DNA from: Ruminiclostridium cellulolyticum H10
Lineage (GTDB): Bacteria > Bacillota > Clostridia > Acetivibrionales > DSM-1351
NCBI RefSeq assembly: GCF_000022065.1
Contig: NC_011898.1
Coordinates: 186,001 to 250,000, forward strand
Direction of reading: 5' to 3'
Length of the DNA: 64,000 bases
The notes below the pieces were generated by a model that saw only the letters and a list, made by a program, of their open reading frames with translations, was not told where the DNA came from and did no database searches. How positions within the stretch are numbered: position 1 is the first letter of the stretch; each line of letters starts with the position of its first letter. Below are positions 53,553 through 63,737 of this stretch, piece by piece. The position numbers and the translations under genes were made by a program.

Positions 53553-55346
53553 ATGACTACAAACAAGAAATTAGAAGCTTGGGTTAAAGAAATTGCCGAC
53601 ATGTGTCAACCAGACCAGATTTACTGGTGTGATGGCTCTCAGGAAGAAAACGATCGTCTCTTAAAAGAGATGGTGGATTCTGGAATGGCTAAACCTTTAA
53701 ATCCTGAAAAGCGTCCTGGATGCTACTCTTTCAATAGTGATCCTTCTGACGTTGCACGTGTTGAGAACAGAACATATATCGCTTCAAAAACAAAGGAAGA
53801 AGCCGGACCAACTAACAACTGGGTTGATCCAAACGAGTTGAAAGATACTATGAAAAATTTGTACAAAGGTTGCATGAAGGGAAGAACAATGTACGTAATT
53901 CCTTTCTCAATGGGACCTATCGGCTCACCAATATCAAAAATAGGTGTTGAACTTACTGACAGTGCATACGTTGTTGTTAACATGAGAATAATGACACGTA
54001 TAGGTAAAAAAGTATTGGAAACACTTGGTGACGGCGAATTCGTACCATGCTTGCACTCAGTAGGAGCTCCTTTGGCAGAAGGCGAAAAGGATGCAAAATG
54101 GCCTTGTGCTCCAATTGAAAAGAAATACATCAGTCATTTCCCAGAAGAAAAGACTATTTGGTCATATGGTTCTGGTTACGGTGGAAACGCTTTGCTTGGT
54201 AAGAAATGTTTCGCTCTTCGTATAGCATCAGTTATTGCACGTGAGGAAGGTTGGCTGGCTGAGCATATGCTTATCCTCAAGCTTACTGATCCTAAGGGTA
54301 ATGTAAAATATATCTGTGGTGCTTTCCCAAGTGCTTGCGGTAAGACAAATCTCGCTATGCTTGTTCCTACAATTCCAGGATGGAAAGTTGAAACAATCGG
54401 TGATGATATAGCTTGGATGAAGTTCGGAAAAGACGGAAGATTGTATGCTATCAATCCTGAAGCAGGTTTCTTCGGTGTTGCTCCTGGTACATCATTGGAT
54501 TCAAATCCAAATGCTATGCACAGCATTGAAAAGAACACTATCTTCACTAACGTTGGTGTAACCGACGACGGAGATGTTTGGTGGGAAGGTATGGGAGTAG
54601 ATGCTCCTGCTCACTTAATTGATTGGCACGGAAAGGATTGGACTCCAGGTTCAGAATCTCCTGCTGCTCATCCAAATGCTCGTTTTACAGCACCTGCAAG
54701 TCAGTGTCCTGTTATAGCTCCTGAATGGGAAGATCCTGCAGGAGTACCAATATCAGCTATATTAATAGGTGGACGTCGTCCAAGCACTATTCCATTGGTA
54801 CACCAGAGCTTTGACTGGAACCATGGTGTATTCCTTGGTTCAATAATGGGTTCAGAAATCACTGCAGCAGCTATCTCCGACAAGATCGGACAGGTTCGTC
54901 GTGATCCATTCGCAATGCTTCCATTCATTGGTTACAATGTAAATGACTATTTACAGCACTGGTTGGATGTTGGTGCAGCTAGCACAGAAGATAAGCTTCC
55001 AAAGATATTCTACGTTAACTGGTTCCGTAAAGATGAGAACGGAAAATGGTTGTGGCCTGGATATGGCGAAAACAGCCGTGTTCTTAAGTGGATCTGCGAA
55101 AGAGTATCAGGTGAAGGCAAGGCTGTTAAGACTGAAATCGGTTATATGCCTACTGAAGATGCTATCGATGTTGAAGGTTTAAACATTTCAGCTGAAGACA
55201 TGGAAGAACTTCTTAAGGTTAAGAAGGACGAATGGCTCAAAGAGGTTGAGTCAATCAAAGCTCACTATGAGACTTATGATATAAATAAGGTTCCTGCTGA
55301 ATTAAAGAAGCAGCTTGCTGATCTCGAAGCTAGACTCAAGGCTTAA
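53553..55346 (+). CDS. pckG: Phosphoenolpyruvate carboxykinase (GTP)
   Basis: 597-residue enzyme converting oxaloacetate and GTP to phosphoenolpyruvate, CO2 and GDP, or the reverse in fermenting clostridia. The P-loop FPSACGKTN (258-266) contains the hyper-reactive C262 and K264. Also seen: [13 protein letters not shown] (substrate loop), [13 protein letters not shown] (metal site), and [19 protein letters not shown]. Length is typical of the GTP form. AAGGGAG lies 7-8 nt before the ATG. Codon use looks biased as in highly expressed genes. A strong terminator follows. Confidence 0.97.
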   Translation: MTTNKKLEAWVKEIADMCQPDQIYWCDGSQEENDRLLKEMVDSGMAKPLNPEKRPGCYSFNSDPSDVARVENRTYIASKTKEEAGPTNNWVDPNELKDTMKNLYKGCMKGRTMYVIPFSMGPIGSPISKIGVELTDSAYVVVNMRIMTRIGKKVLETLGDGEFVPCLHSVGAPLAEGEKDAKWPCAPIEKKYISHFPEEKTIWSYGSGYGGNALLGKKCFALRIASVIAREEGWLAEHMLILKLTDPKGNVKYICGAFPSACGKTNLAMLVPTIPGWKVETIGDDIAWMKFGKDGRLYAINPEAGFFGVAPGTSLDSNPNAMHSIEKNTIFTNVGVTDDGDVWWEGMGVDAPAHLIDWHGKDWTPGSESPAAHPNARFTAPASQCPVIAPEWEDPAGVPISAILIGGRRPSTIPLVHQSFDWNHGVFLGSIMGSEITAAAISDKIGQVRRDPFAMLPFIGYNVNDYLQHWLDVGAASTEDKLPKIFYVNWFRKDENGKWLWPGYGENSRVLKWICERVSGEGKAVKTEIGYMPTEDAIDVEGLNISAEDMEELLKVKKDEWLKEVESIKAHYETYDINKVPAELKKQLADLEARLKA

Positions 55347-55375
55347 TTGCTTGAATTAAAATTGACAAAACAGAT

Positions 55376-55413
55376 AAAAACCCGGAGGCATTTTAGCCGC
55401 CGGGTTTAGTTTT
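55376..55413 (+). terminator. Rho-independent terminator of pckG
   Basis: AAACCCGG with CCGGGTTT, inner AGGC/GCC pairs, then T-rich sequence. Confidence 0.9.
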
Positions 55414-55585
55414 GCCTAAAAAAATTAATTTACTTAATAAATCCGGAAATTTTAGCATTGTGTTCCCCTTCCCTTTGAAGCTCTAGTCCAGGGAATTACA
55501 GCAGCTAGGTGAAAGGAACGAAAATTGAATATTCATTTTTGCATAATTAACTTCTGTATGCTATATTTTTGATGGGGTGATTACA

Positions 55586-56248
55586 TTGAACAAAAAAATT
55601 CTTGGTATTCTTGGGGATTATTATCATGACCACGATATGGCTCTTGGAGCACTTAAAAAAGCAGTTGATATATTGAATAGATCAGGTTCAGATACATTTG
55701 AGCTTATTGATTCTAATTTTGAAGGCCTTGATAGTGCACTGTCCCAAAAGGTTGACCTTGTTATTTTAGGCAGTGAGAACAGAATTAATCCGACTGATGA
55801 AGTTGTTAACAATTGGATGACCTATGATATTGAGAAAAAGATTGTAGATTATGTAAATAACGGTGGGAGCTGGATGGCGTGGCACGCAGGCTTAGCATCT
55901 TATGATGAAACTGGAGAATACACACAGATGATAGGTGGATATTTTTTAAATCATCCAAGTGAACATAATATTGTCAGGTATATACCCAGAAAAAACAGCA
56001 GTGGAATCAGTCTGAAAGAAACCTTTGAGGTTATTGATGAACATTATTTTGTAAAATATAATCTTGATAGCAGCCTTATTTTCCTTCAAAGTGAATCCCC
56101 GTACGGTAAATCAAAGGCGGGATGGGCCCGTGAATGGGGAAATGGGAGAGTATGTTGTCTTACACCGACACATAGGGAGGAAGGACTTACAAATAAAGTA
56201 ATGCTGGAAGTTTTAGCTGATTGTATAGCTTGGTGCTGCAAGATTTGA
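55586..56248 (+). CDS. ThuA-like domain protein
   Basis: 220 residues with a class I glutamine-amidotransferase-like fold of the ThuA type: KILGILGDYYHDHDMALG, DLVILGSENRI, VNNGGSWMAWHAGLASYD and a C-terminal WGNGRVCCLTPTHREEG. ThuA proteins are linked to disaccharide and uronate catabolism, though their reaction is unproved. TTG 55586 has ATGGGGTG about 6 nt upstream. uxaC follows after 42 nt; both are probably one operon for uronate use. Confidence 0.82.
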   Translation: MNKKILGILGDYYHDHDMALGALKKAVDILNRSGSDTFELIDSNFEGLDSALSQKVDLVILGSENRINPTDEVVNNWMTYDIEKKIVDYVNNGGSWMAWHAGLASYDETGEYTQMIGGYFLNHPSEHNIVRYIPRKNSSGISLKETFEVIDEHYFVKYNLDSSLIFLQSESPYGKSKAGWAREWGNGRVCCLTPTHREEGLTNKVMLEVLADCIAWCCKI

Positions 56249-56290
56249 ATATTTGTATCTTTAAAACGACTAAATTCGGAGGTGTAAGCT

Positions 56291-57682
56291 TTGTTAAGCA
56301 ATAATTTTATTTTAAGTGGTAAAACAGCAGTATCTTTGTATGAGCGTTATGCTAAAGATGCACCCGTTTATGATTATCACTGCCACCTTTGTGCAAAAGA
56401 AATTTACGAAGACGAAGCTTTTAATGATATATCCTCTATCTGGTTGGGGTATGACCACTATAAATGGAGAACAATGCGTTTTGCCGGAGTACCGGAAGAA
56501 TATATAACGGGAAACGGTGACGGACGTACCAAATTCCGGGTGTGGGCAAAAACCTGTGAAAGGCTTATAGGAAGCCCACTTTATCATTGGGCAAACATGG
56601 AGCTTAAGACCTACTTTGGAGTTGACGAAATATTAAAGGAAAGCAATGCGGATAGAATATATGACCACTGCAATGCAAAAATCAAGGAGGAAAAGCTATC
56701 CCCTGTGAAGATGATAAAGGCCTCCAATGTAAGGTTGGTATGTACTACGGATGATCCTGTTGATTCACTTGAATACCATTTACTGCTGGGAAAGAATAGC
56801 GAAAAAGGATTTGATGTTTTCCCTACTTTCAGGCCGGATAATGTTTTAAAGATACTCAACGATAATTTTATTGAATATATAAGGAAACTCGAAGCCACTA
56901 CAAAGTTAAAGATTATAACTTATCAGGATATGTTAAATGTTCTGAAAAACAGAATCGAGTTTTTCAGACAGGCAGGCTGTCTTCTGTCGGATCATTCTCT
57001 TGAAAGTCTTGTTTACTTGCCGACGGATATTGTAGAAGCAGGTAGTATTTTCTTAAAGAGGCTTAATGGAGAGGTTATAACCACCCATGAGGCAGAAAAG
57101 TACAAGCTGTATACCCTTTCTTTTTTAGCCAGAGCATACAAGGAGGCCGGATGGGCTATGCAGCTGCATATAGGTGCTATTAGAAGCACGAATGATAATA
57201 TGTTGAAGAAGGCCGGCGTTGATTCCGGTTTTGACATTATGAATGATTTCCAGATTGCTGAACCTTTAGCAAAGCTTCTTAACGACATGGACAAAATGAA
57301 TTGTCTGCCTAAGACAATATTGTATACACTTAATTCAAAGGATAATCTGGTATTGTCATCACTTCCGCACTGTTTTACGGAAGATGGTGTTCCGGGAAAA
57401 GTTCAGTTTGGAGCCGCATGGTGGTTCAATGACCACAAGGAAGGCATAACAGCTCATCTTAAAGCTATTGCAGATCAGGGTATGCTAGCCTACTTTGTAG
57501 GGATGCTTACTGATTCCAGAAGTTTTCTTTCTTATGTAAGACATGATTATTTCAGAAGGATTTTGTGTTCATTTGTAGGAGACCTGGTTGAAAAGGGTGA
57601 ATTTGCTGATGATGATGCAATTTTGGGAGAAATTGTTGAAGGAATATGTTTTAAGAATATAGTAAGATATCTGGGTTTGTAA
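56291..57682 (+). CDS. uxaC: Glucuronate isomerase (uronate isomerase)
   Basis: Interconverts D-glucuronate with D-fructuronate and galacturonate with tagaturonate, an early step in uronic acid breakdown. TIM-barrel amidohydrolase of 463 residues: metal ligands H30 and H32 (YDYHCHL), later VCTTDDPVDSLEYH, MQLHIGAIR, and C-terminal LTDSRSFLSYVRHDYFRRILC. TTG start with GGAGGTG 7 nt upstream. A good fit with the xylan genes, since hemicellulose carries glucuronic acid side chains. Confidence 0.96.
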   Translation: MLSNNFILSGKTAVSLYERYAKDAPVYDYHCHLCAKEIYEDEAFNDISSIWLGYDHYKWRTMRFAGVPEEYITGNGDGRTKFRVWAKTCERLIGSPLYHWANMELKTYFGVDEILKESNADRIYDHCNAKIKEEKLSPVKMIKASNVRLVCTTDDPVDSLEYHLLLGKNSEKGFDVFPTFRPDNVLKILNDNFIEYIRKLEATTKLKIITYQDMLNVLKNRIEFFRQAGCLLSDHSLESLVYLPTDIVEAGSIFLKRLNGEVITTHEAEKYKLYTLSFLARAYKEAGWAMQLHIGAIRSTNDNMLKKAGVDSGFDIMNDFQIAEPLAKLLNDMDKMNCLPKTILYTLNSKDNLVLSSLPHCFTEDGVPGKVQFGAAWWFNDHKEGITAHLKAIADQGMLAYFVGMLTDSRSFLSYVRHDYFRRILCSFVGDLVEKGEFADDDAILGEIVEGICFKNIVRYLGL

Positions 57683-57694
57683 GTTTTAAAGCAG

Positions 57695-57738
57695 AAGGAT
57701 TATTTTACCAGAATTTCACAGTAAAATAATCCTTTTAA
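57695..57738. terminator. Bidirectional terminator
   Basis: Perfect 14-bp stem (57695-57708 with 57721-57734), T run on the right and a T-rich stretch on the complementary left side. It serves uxaC and the convergent YyaL-type gene. Confidence 0.93.
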
Positions 57739-57755
57739 TATTTGGTTAAATTATT

Positions 57756-59777
57756 TCAAGATAATACCTCACCTAACTTTTTTGGCTCTGTAATAGGCTC
57801 CATACAGGAAAAGTTACGGCATACATAAGCCATAGTTTTACCGTTCTGAGCCTTGTAGTCTCCAATGAAGGGTGCAATTTCAGTAAGCTCTGGAGATATA
57901 TTTGAGATAGCCACAGCAAAGGGTAAATATTTGTTGTTAAAGGTGTCAATCAAGCCCTTACCGTCTACTCCTGCAATAACCACTTCCGATGATATATCCG
58001 AAACGGAATACATATAGCTGCAAAGCATATAGCTATGCCCGGTGGGGGCTGCATTAATCTGAGTACCAAAGAAATCCATTATTGCTTTTGCCCTGTTTTC
58101 ATATTCGTGGCGACCTGTTATTCTTGCTAAACGGAGCAGGTTCATTGCTGCAACAGAGTTTCCTGATGGAATAGCACCGTCATAGCTCTCCCTTGGACGT
58201 GCTATGAGCTGCTCAGAATCATGTCCGTATAAAAACAATCCCGTAGAATTGTTTTCTCCAAAGAGATTTAACATTGCATCTGTTAGTTTTAAGGCTCTTT
58301 TAAGGTATAGAGTTGTAAAGGTAGCCTCGTAAAGTTCTAGCAATCCCCAGACAAGAAATGCGTAGTCTTCAAGGTATGCGGGGAAAACTGCCTCACCTTC
58401 ACGGTAGCGTGCAAGCAAACGTCCGTCAGTTCGGACAAGTTTTTTAGATATGAAATCAATGCACCTTTTGGCCGATTCAATGTATTTGTCTTCGCCCAAA
58501 ACCCTGCCACAGTAAGCCATAGCGGCTGTCATAAGCCCGTTCCATGCTGTAAGAATCTTATCATCCTTGTACGGGTGGATTCTTTTTTCTCTGTGGGTAA
58601 AGAGTTTTTTACGACAGTCCTCTGCAAAGCTTTTTTGTTGTTCAGGTAAAGTGCCTGTTTCAATAAGGTTTGGTATATTCAGGCCCTCAAAGTTGCCGGA
58701 TGGGGAAATGTCGAATATTCTACAATACTCTTCACCGTCTTTCGAGCCGAGAACGTTAATCACTTCCTCTTTTGACCAAATATAAAACTTGCCTTCAACA
58801 CCCTCTGAATCCGCATCTTCGGCAGAATAAAAAGCTCCTAATTGAGAGGACATGTCCCTTTGTACATAGTCAAGTATCTGTCGTGCAGTTTCCTCGTAAT
58901 TTTTGTTTCCGGTTGCAGAATAAGCCTCTCCGTATGCAATAGCTAAAAGTGCATTGTCATAAAGCATTTTTTCAAAGTGGGGAACAAGCCATTTTTTGTC
59001 GGTAGAATACCTACTGAACCCAAATCCTATATGGTCAAATATTCCGCCGTTTTTCATTGATTCAAGTGTTTTCTCAACCATTTCAAGTGCATAAGGCTCT
59101 TTTTTGGTGTACCAGTACCTAAGCAAAAAAAGTAATGTGTGCGGTGACGGGAATTTAGGTGAGGTTCCAAAACCTCCGTATTTGCTGTCAAAATTGTATT
59201 TAAAATGTGCAAATGCCTCTTGTATGATATCGCTTGATATTTTAGAATCCTTAGAGATGCTTTCCTTACTCACATGATTAATTATATTTTCAGCTGATAC
59301 CAAAAGATGCTCGCGTTTGTTGTCCCATGCTTCTTTTACTGACCCAAGCAGAGAAATAAGGCCCATAAGACCTTTGCTGTCTTCCTTTGGAAAGTACGTA
59401 CCCGCATAAAACGGCTGTTTGTCAGGAGTCAGAAACACTGTAAGAGGCCATCCGCCATGCCCGGTTAATGCCTGGCATACAGACATGTAAATGCTGTCTA
59501 TATCAGGCCTTTCTTCACGATCAACTTTTATACATATGAAATCCCGATTCAATATATGTGCGACTTCCTCATCTTCAAAAGATTCACGTTCCATTACATG
59601 ACACCAATGGCACGTGCTGTAGCCTATGCTTAGAAAAATAGGCTTGTCCTCGCTTACTGCCCTTGAAAAGGCCTCGGGACCCCATGGATACCAATCTACG
59701 GGATTGTGAGCATGTTGCAGAAGGTAGGGGGATTTTTCGTTAATTAACTTATTGGGCATTCTATTATTTGTTGTCAT
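57756..59777 (-). CDS. Thioredoxin-domain protein of the DUF255/YyaL family
   Basis: 673 residues. N-terminal thioredoxin-like DUF255 domain ([25 protein letters not shown], and C56-H-W-C59 in STCHWCH), then a long alpha/alpha-barrel part resembling N-acylglucosamine 2-epimerases ([34 protein letters not shown]). Human relative is SPATA20; reaction unknown, perhaps thiol-disulfide or sugar-linked. AAGGTGGTGA lies 6 nt before the ATG. A 45-bp relic of the same N-terminal coding region sits 180 bp upstream. Confidence 0.93.
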   Translation of the reverse strand: MTTNNRMPNKLINEKSPYLLQHAHNPVDWYPWGPEAFSRAVSEDKPIFLSIGYSTCHWCHVMERESFEDEEVAHILNRDFICIKVDREERPDIDSIYMSVCQALTGHGGWPLTVFLTPDKQPFYAGTYFPKEDSKGLMGLISLLGSVKEAWDNKREHLLVSAENIINHVSKESISKDSKISSDIIQEAFAHFKYNFDSKYGGFGTSPKFPSPHTLLFLLRYWYTKKEPYALEMVEKTLESMKNGGIFDHIGFGFSRYSTDKKWLVPHFEKMLYDNALLAIAYGEAYSATGNKNYEETARQILDYVQRDMSSQLGAFYSAEDADSEGVEGKFYIWSKEEVINVLGSKDGEEYCRIFDISPSGNFEGLNIPNLIETGTLPEQQKSFAEDCRKKLFTHREKRIHPYKDDKILTAWNGLMTAAMAYCGRVLGEDKYIESAKRCIDFISKKLVRTDGRLLARYREGEAVFPAYLEDYAFLVWGLLELYEATFTTLYLKRALKLTDAMLNLFGENNSTGLFLYGHDSEQLIARPRESYDGAIPSGNSVAAMNLLRLARITGRHEYENRAKAIMDFFGTQINAAPTGHSYMLCSYMYSVSDISSEVVIAGVDGKGLIDTFNNKYLPFAVAISNISPELTEIAPFIGDYKAQNGKTMAYVCRNFSCMEPITEPKKLGEVLS

Positions 59778-59960
59778 AGGGCATCACCACCTTATTTTAT
59801 TAATTAAAAAATACAATTTTAATATTATCTTTTTTTATCCATTATATTCTACATAACTATATTAAATATTGTTGTTGTTGATTTTTCTTTACTGGAACAG
59901 TTGAAAAGGATAAACAATAAAAGTCTATTTTAGCTTTTTCTTTGGTTATAGTGAGAGAGT

Positions 59961-60007
59961 GCCACCAATAACATGTACTATAGCCAATACTCAAAAATAA
60001 ACTCAGG
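59961..60007 (-). pseudogene. Relic of a yyaL-like N-terminal coding region
   Basis: Read on the minus strand this stretch encodes [15 protein letters not shown], which matches [15 protein letters not shown] of the neighbouring gene (59600-59640), with one catalytic Cys changed. Nucleotide similarity is about three quarters over some 42 nt by eye. Stop codons bracket it. The rest of the 59778-60090 gap is A+T-rich with the PadR promoter. Confidence 0.6.
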
Positions 60008-60012
60008 TATTA

Positions 60013-60076
60013 TTGACAGCCCTAGTACCTTGCGGTACAATATAGCTATGGTATATTGTACCGCAAGGTACTAGGG
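60013..60076 (+). promoter_or_regulatory. PadR promoter with a 25-bp perfect inverted-repeat operator
   Basis: TTGACA (60013-60018), 17-nt spacer, TACAAT (60036-60041). A 25-bp left arm (60020-60044) and exact right arm (60052-60076) flank a 7-nt loop, so the operator covers the -10 and the transcript start. Each arm contains its own dyad GTACC-N4-GGTAC (60025-60038 and 60058-60071). The right arm ends next to the AGGGAGGAGG ribosome site. Confidence 0.85.
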
Positions 60077-60090
60077 AGGAGGAGTAAAAC

Positions 60091-60420
60091 TTGGCTGATA
60101 GGTCACAGTTTCTTCGTGGAACATTGGAAGGCTGTATACTAAAGATTATAGAACACAATGAAACATATGGTTATGAGATTGCAGAGAAACTGCAGAAGTA
60201 TGGCTTTTCTGAAATTAGTGAAGGAACCATCTATCCATTACTTTTAAGGCTTGAAAAAAACGGAATGATAAATTCGGTAAAAAAAGTATCGGCATACGGA
60301 CCAAAGAGAAAATATTATAGCCTGACAGAAACGGGGAAAAAAGAAATCTTGGAGTTTTATACCATATGGTGTGAAATCCAAAACGCTATCAATCAAATAT
60401 TTAAAGAGGGAGTAGAGTGA
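60091..60420 (+). CDS. PadR-family transcriptional regulator
   Basis: 109 residues: winged HTH of PadR type (FLRGTLEGCILKIIEHNETYGYEIAEKL, then SEGTIYPLLLRLEKNGMI and GPKRKYYSLTETGKKEI). PadR proteins repress efflux or stress genes and usually bind their own promoter; the double dyad just upstream is the expected site. TTG start with GGGAGGAGG upstream. The DUF1048-like gene overlaps its end by 4 nt. Confidence 0.95.
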   Translation: MADRSQFLRGTLEGCILKIIEHNETYGYEIAEKLQKYGFSEISEGTIYPLLLRLEKNGMINSVKKVSAYGPKRKYYSLTETGKKEILEFYTIWCEIQNAINQIFKEGVE

Positions 60421-61100
60421 ATATGTTAAGCTTAGAATCTTTAAGAAATGAAAATAATCGGTTTAGTGAAAAGCTGAACAAAGAAAATAGAGACATTTAT
60501 ACTGATATTGTATGCTATCTAAGAGTAAGTTATTTGACGGATGTACAACAGGAAGAAATTATTAGCGATATTTTAAGCATGTTTTTTGATTGGGAAAAGC
60601 AGGGCAAAAAGGTAAAGGACATGATTGGAGAAGATTATAAAAAATTTGCCGATGATATCATTAATGCTGTAAATCCACATAAATCTATACTCGAAAAAAG
60701 TAAGGAGTATCTTTTTATTATTCTGGAAGCATTTTGTTATATGTTTACAATAGACTTTCTATTTTTATTGCCTAAAATCATAAAAGGGAACTTACATTTA
60801 ATGTACGATTACAGTTTAGATATGGCTTTGCGAAGCTTACTTATCCTTATTGTGGCAGTTTCTGTAATCAATTATATTGGAAGGAACAGTTTTAGTCTAA
60901 GAAAAAAAGCAATTTCTAAACCTACCCGTTTTTTAATTGGCTGTTGTGTTGGAGGGTTTTTTATTATTTCAGCATTTCTTCCAAAAGCTTTAAGCCATAT
61001 AATTTTTTTGTCAATTAATATACGTTATGTCATAGCTATTACTGTAGTATTTTGGATATATAAAGCTATTCGAAGGATTTTATTAAATTACTGTACCTAG
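60417..61100 (+). CDS. Membrane protein with DUF1048-like N-terminal domain
   Basis: 227 residues. The first ~90 residues resemble the DUF1048 module that often accompanies PadR regulators (IVCYLRVSYLTDVQQEEIISDILSMFFDWEKQG, MIGEDYKKFADDII). The C-terminal half has about four membrane segments. GTG start overlaps the padR stop (GTGA), implying coupled translation. It is likely the target or partner of the PadR protein. Confidence 0.8.
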   Translation: MNMLSLESLRNENNRFSEKLNKENRDIYTDIVCYLRVSYLTDVQQEEIISDILSMFFDWEKQGKKVKDMIGEDYKKFADDIINAVNPHKSILEKSKEYLFIILEAFCYMFTIDFLFLLPKIIKGNLHLMYDYSLDMALRSLLILIVAVSVINYIGRNSFSLRKKAISKPTRFLIGCCVGGFFIISAFLPKALSHIIFLSINIRYVIAITVVFWIYKAIRRILLNYCT

Positions 61101-61218
61101 TTATGCAAACAATATAGACCAATGATCCCATTAGTATTATAGTTTTATTTATGAAAGACTTATTTGGCATAGGAACTGTTTTCTTAGGTGTATTAGTTGC
61201 AAGAAAAGAAGGGATATT

Positions 61219-61857
61219 ATGAATATACATGAGCATATTGAAAAGTGGCAAGTAGAAGATGGGGTACACTTGTTTGATAAAATTAAATTACCTGATAACT
61301 CTGTACTTATTGATTTTGGATGTGGTTATGGTGAGTATACTATTTCATTGGCACTTTCTAAAAAACATAGCACTGTATTCTCTGTTGACAAGGATGAAAG
61401 GATGTTAAAAATTGTACAGGATAAAATAGAGAGCCATTCTATAACAAACGTACGTCTTATAAAGGCAGATGGGACTCTTTCAATAGCTTTCCCTGATTGC
61501 TATTCTGATATGATATTAATGTATGACTTTATTCACGGCAACACACAGGAGAAATTACCGATAAGATTTAAGTTTTTTGAGGAAGCCAGAAGGGTATTAA
61601 AACCAAATGGGATTCTTTCTATAGCACCATTTGAATGTGAATATCTTAGGGATTCAAGTGGAAAAAGAAGACGGTATTCTCTCGGAATGCTGATTTCTGA
61701 AATTGAAAGTTATGGATTCCGTTATTCCGAAAGTATTGACGGAGCAGTTCACTTTGACTATTATCACAGCCCATATCATTGGAAAAAATTAAATGGAGAG
61801 ATGTCATTTGATTATCTGGAAATTGGACCGGTTATGAATTTTTATAAGCAAAAGTAG
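61219..61857 (+). CDS. Class I SAM-dependent methyltransferase
   Basis: 212 residues with motif I LIDFGCGYGEYTISLAL, acidic VDKDERMLKIV and a post-motif SDMILMYDFIHG, the layout of small-molecule or ubiquinone/menaquinone-type methyltransferases (UbiE/COQ5 fold). Substrate unknown. AAGGGA lies 6 nt before the ATG. It follows the DUF1048 gene after 118 nt and may be a third member of the PadR-controlled unit. Confidence 0.85.
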   Translation: MNIHEHIEKWQVEDGVHLFDKIKLPDNSVLIDFGCGYGEYTISLALSKKHSTVFSVDKDERMLKIVQDKIESHSITNVRLIKADGTLSIAFPDCYSDMILMYDFIHGNTQEKLPIRFKFFEEARRVLKPNGILSIAPFECEYLRDSSGKRRRYSLGMLISEIESYGFRYSESIDGAVHFDYYHSPYHWKKLNGEMSFDYLEIGPVMNFYKQK

Positions 61858-62174
61858 TTGTATATTGTATTCATATATTATTTAATCCTCGAATTGTCAT
61901 GGAATCACTACATTTCTAATCTTATAGTCTTTCTACTATTTATACCATCCCCAATAAACCGAGTAATTGACAGAAGCGTACCAGGGGGAATTCTAAATCT
62001 CCCTAAACCCTATAATAAAATCTGGAAATGTGGAATAAATAAGCAGGAATTCTCACACAGATGTCGAATTGTCAAAATATAATACATATTGTTGAAATTA
62101 GTCGAATGCTGTCTTTTGTGTCTTATGCTTTTCTTAAAAAAATATATTTAGACATCTAAAATGGAGGAAAACTC
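61858..62174. other. A+T-rich gap before the chemotaxis gene
   Basis: Nothing convincing. A TATAAT occurs at 62078-62083 with a weak -35; no sigma-D-type chemotaxis promoter was seen. An open frame to 62082 lacks a ribosome site and shows no family resemblance. Confidence 0.6.
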
Positions 62175-63629
62175 ATGCAACAAAATTTATTATTAATTCA
62201 TGTAAAAAAGGTTAATAAGATTCTAAACTGGGTATTTTTTGCACTTGGATTTGTTATGTTAATTGCAGGCATCGCTACACGGACTATAGCTTCAAGTAGT
62301 ATACCTCTTGCGATAACAATCGCGTCAGCCTTTCTGGCTTTGTTTTTAAGGTATAAAAAGAAGGACATGGCGGCCAGTTATGTTCTAGTTGTATCCGCTC
62401 TAGCACAGGTACTCCCTTTACTACCAATGATGGGCGGTAATGCTTTTATTTTGGCTATGCTACCAATTACTGTTACTGCATTGTATTTAAATAAATGGAT
62501 TTTTATTTTCGTTGGAAGCATTATTAATGCCGTTGTGATTATATTACAAATAGTAATGCCAGGTTCTAACATAGAGGCTCACATATTTTCTGATGTTTTC
62601 CAATTACTTATAACACTTGTACTATTCTTATTAGTAAAAGATGGTGGAAAGCTGATACAGGGTTCGAGTGAAAATGCTGAACAAGCAAATAAATTATTAG
62701 ATGAGCTGCAAAATACTATGAATGTAGTTAAAACAAGCACATCTGGTTTAAATGTTGATATCTCTAAAGCTACTGAGAATCTTGAGGTGGTTCATGAGAT
62801 CAGCAGTTCAATTACAACATCTACTCAAGAAATTACTACAGGTATTGTAGGGCAAAGTTCAAGTGTTACTGAGATTAGCCAGATGATAAAAGAGGCAGAT
62901 AATAAAATTTCGGAACTAACAGAATTTTCGAACCAATTAGAGAACGTTTCAGCCAACGCAAGTAATGTTGTAACGGAAGGTTCGGAAAAGATAAATACTA
63001 TGGACAAGCAAATGGAAATAATCAATCAGGCCGTTGCTAAATCTTTTGAGACAGTTCAGGAATTGAATGAAAATATGGATGAAATAAATAATTTCCTTTC
63101 AGGAATAACACACATTGCAGAACAAACGAATTTACTTGCTTTAAATGCAGCCATTGAAGCAGCCAGAGCGGGAGAATCGGGAAAAGGCTTTGCTGTTGTG
63201 GCTGAAGAAGTTAGAAATTTGGCTGAACAAAGTGCAAATACAGTAGGACATATTTATCAGATTATTAATAAAATAAAGGAAAAGACTAAAAATGTTATTG
63301 ACGAAGTTAGTATAGGTCAGACAGCGACTCAGGACGGTGAGAAGGCTGTCAAGATTGTTAATAAAAACTTTGAAATGATTCAAGTATCTTTTAAGGATAT
63401 TGACAGGTACATATCTGATGAAATTAGTAGAATCGAGAATATTGCTGATTTATTCTCGCGAATTAATACGGAGGTAGAAAGCATTGCTAGCATTTCAAAG
63501 GAACAAGCTGCTTCAACAGAGGAATTATTATCAACTTTAGAAGAACAAAATTTAAACATTGAAAATATGTACGGACTAATTCAGGGTATTAAAACTTCCA
63601 GCGATAATTTGCAGGGTTTAATTAAATGA
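62175..63629 (+). CDS. Methyl-accepting chemotaxis protein, multi-pass N-terminus
   Basis: 484 residues. The N-terminal ~165 residues are mostly hydrophobic, with about five to six membrane segments and no periplasmic ligand domain; there is no HAMP domain. The signalling domain runs from about 190 with the conserved hairpin tip [20 protein letters not shown], followed by [16 protein letters not shown]. Methylation-type Glu/Gln helices flank it. Such receptors may sense membrane or cytoplasmic signals. GGAGGAAA lies before the ATG. No che genes nearby. Confidence 0.95.
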   Translation: MQQNLLLIHVKKVNKILNWVFFALGFVMLIAGIATRTIASSSIPLAITIASAFLALFLRYKKKDMAASYVLVVSALAQVLPLLPMMGGNAFILAMLPITVTALYLNKWIFIFVGSIINAVVIILQIVMPGSNIEAHIFSDVFQLLITLVLFLLVKDGGKLIQGSSENAEQANKLLDELQNTMNVVKTSTSGLNVDISKATENLEVVHEISSSITTSTQEITTGIVGQSSSVTEISQMIKEADNKISELTEFSNQLENVSANASNVVTEGSEKINTMDKQMEIINQAVAKSFETVQELNENMDEINNFLSGITHIAEQTNLLALNAAIEAARAGESGKGFAVVAEEVRNLAEQSANTVGHIYQIINKIKEKTKNVIDEVSIGQTATQDGEKAVKIVNKNFEMIQVSFKDIDRYISDEISRIENIADLFSRINTEVESIASISKEQAASTEELLSTLEEQNLNIENMYGLIQGIKTSSDNLQGLIK

Positions 63630-63689
63630 ATGTAGAACAGTTTGCCAAAAGTAGGATTACTTGTAAATAGCGTCTGCTCCTGAAATGAG

Positions 63690-63723
63690 AGAACGGATAG
63701 GCAACACTTGGCCTATCCGTTCT
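63690..63723 (+). terminator. Perfect hairpin after the chemotaxis gene
   Basis: 13-bp perfect stem AGAACGGATAGGC (63690-63702) with its complement (63711-63723), 8-nt loop. The T run normally expected is missing; IS insertion just downstream may have removed it. Confidence 0.65.
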
Positions 63724-63737
63724 ACGTAAAATTCATG

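Noticed and set aside
61858-62082. 74-codon open frame after the methyltransferase
   Set aside because: TTG start without ribosome site; low-complexity and hydrophobic by chance in A+T-rich DNA.
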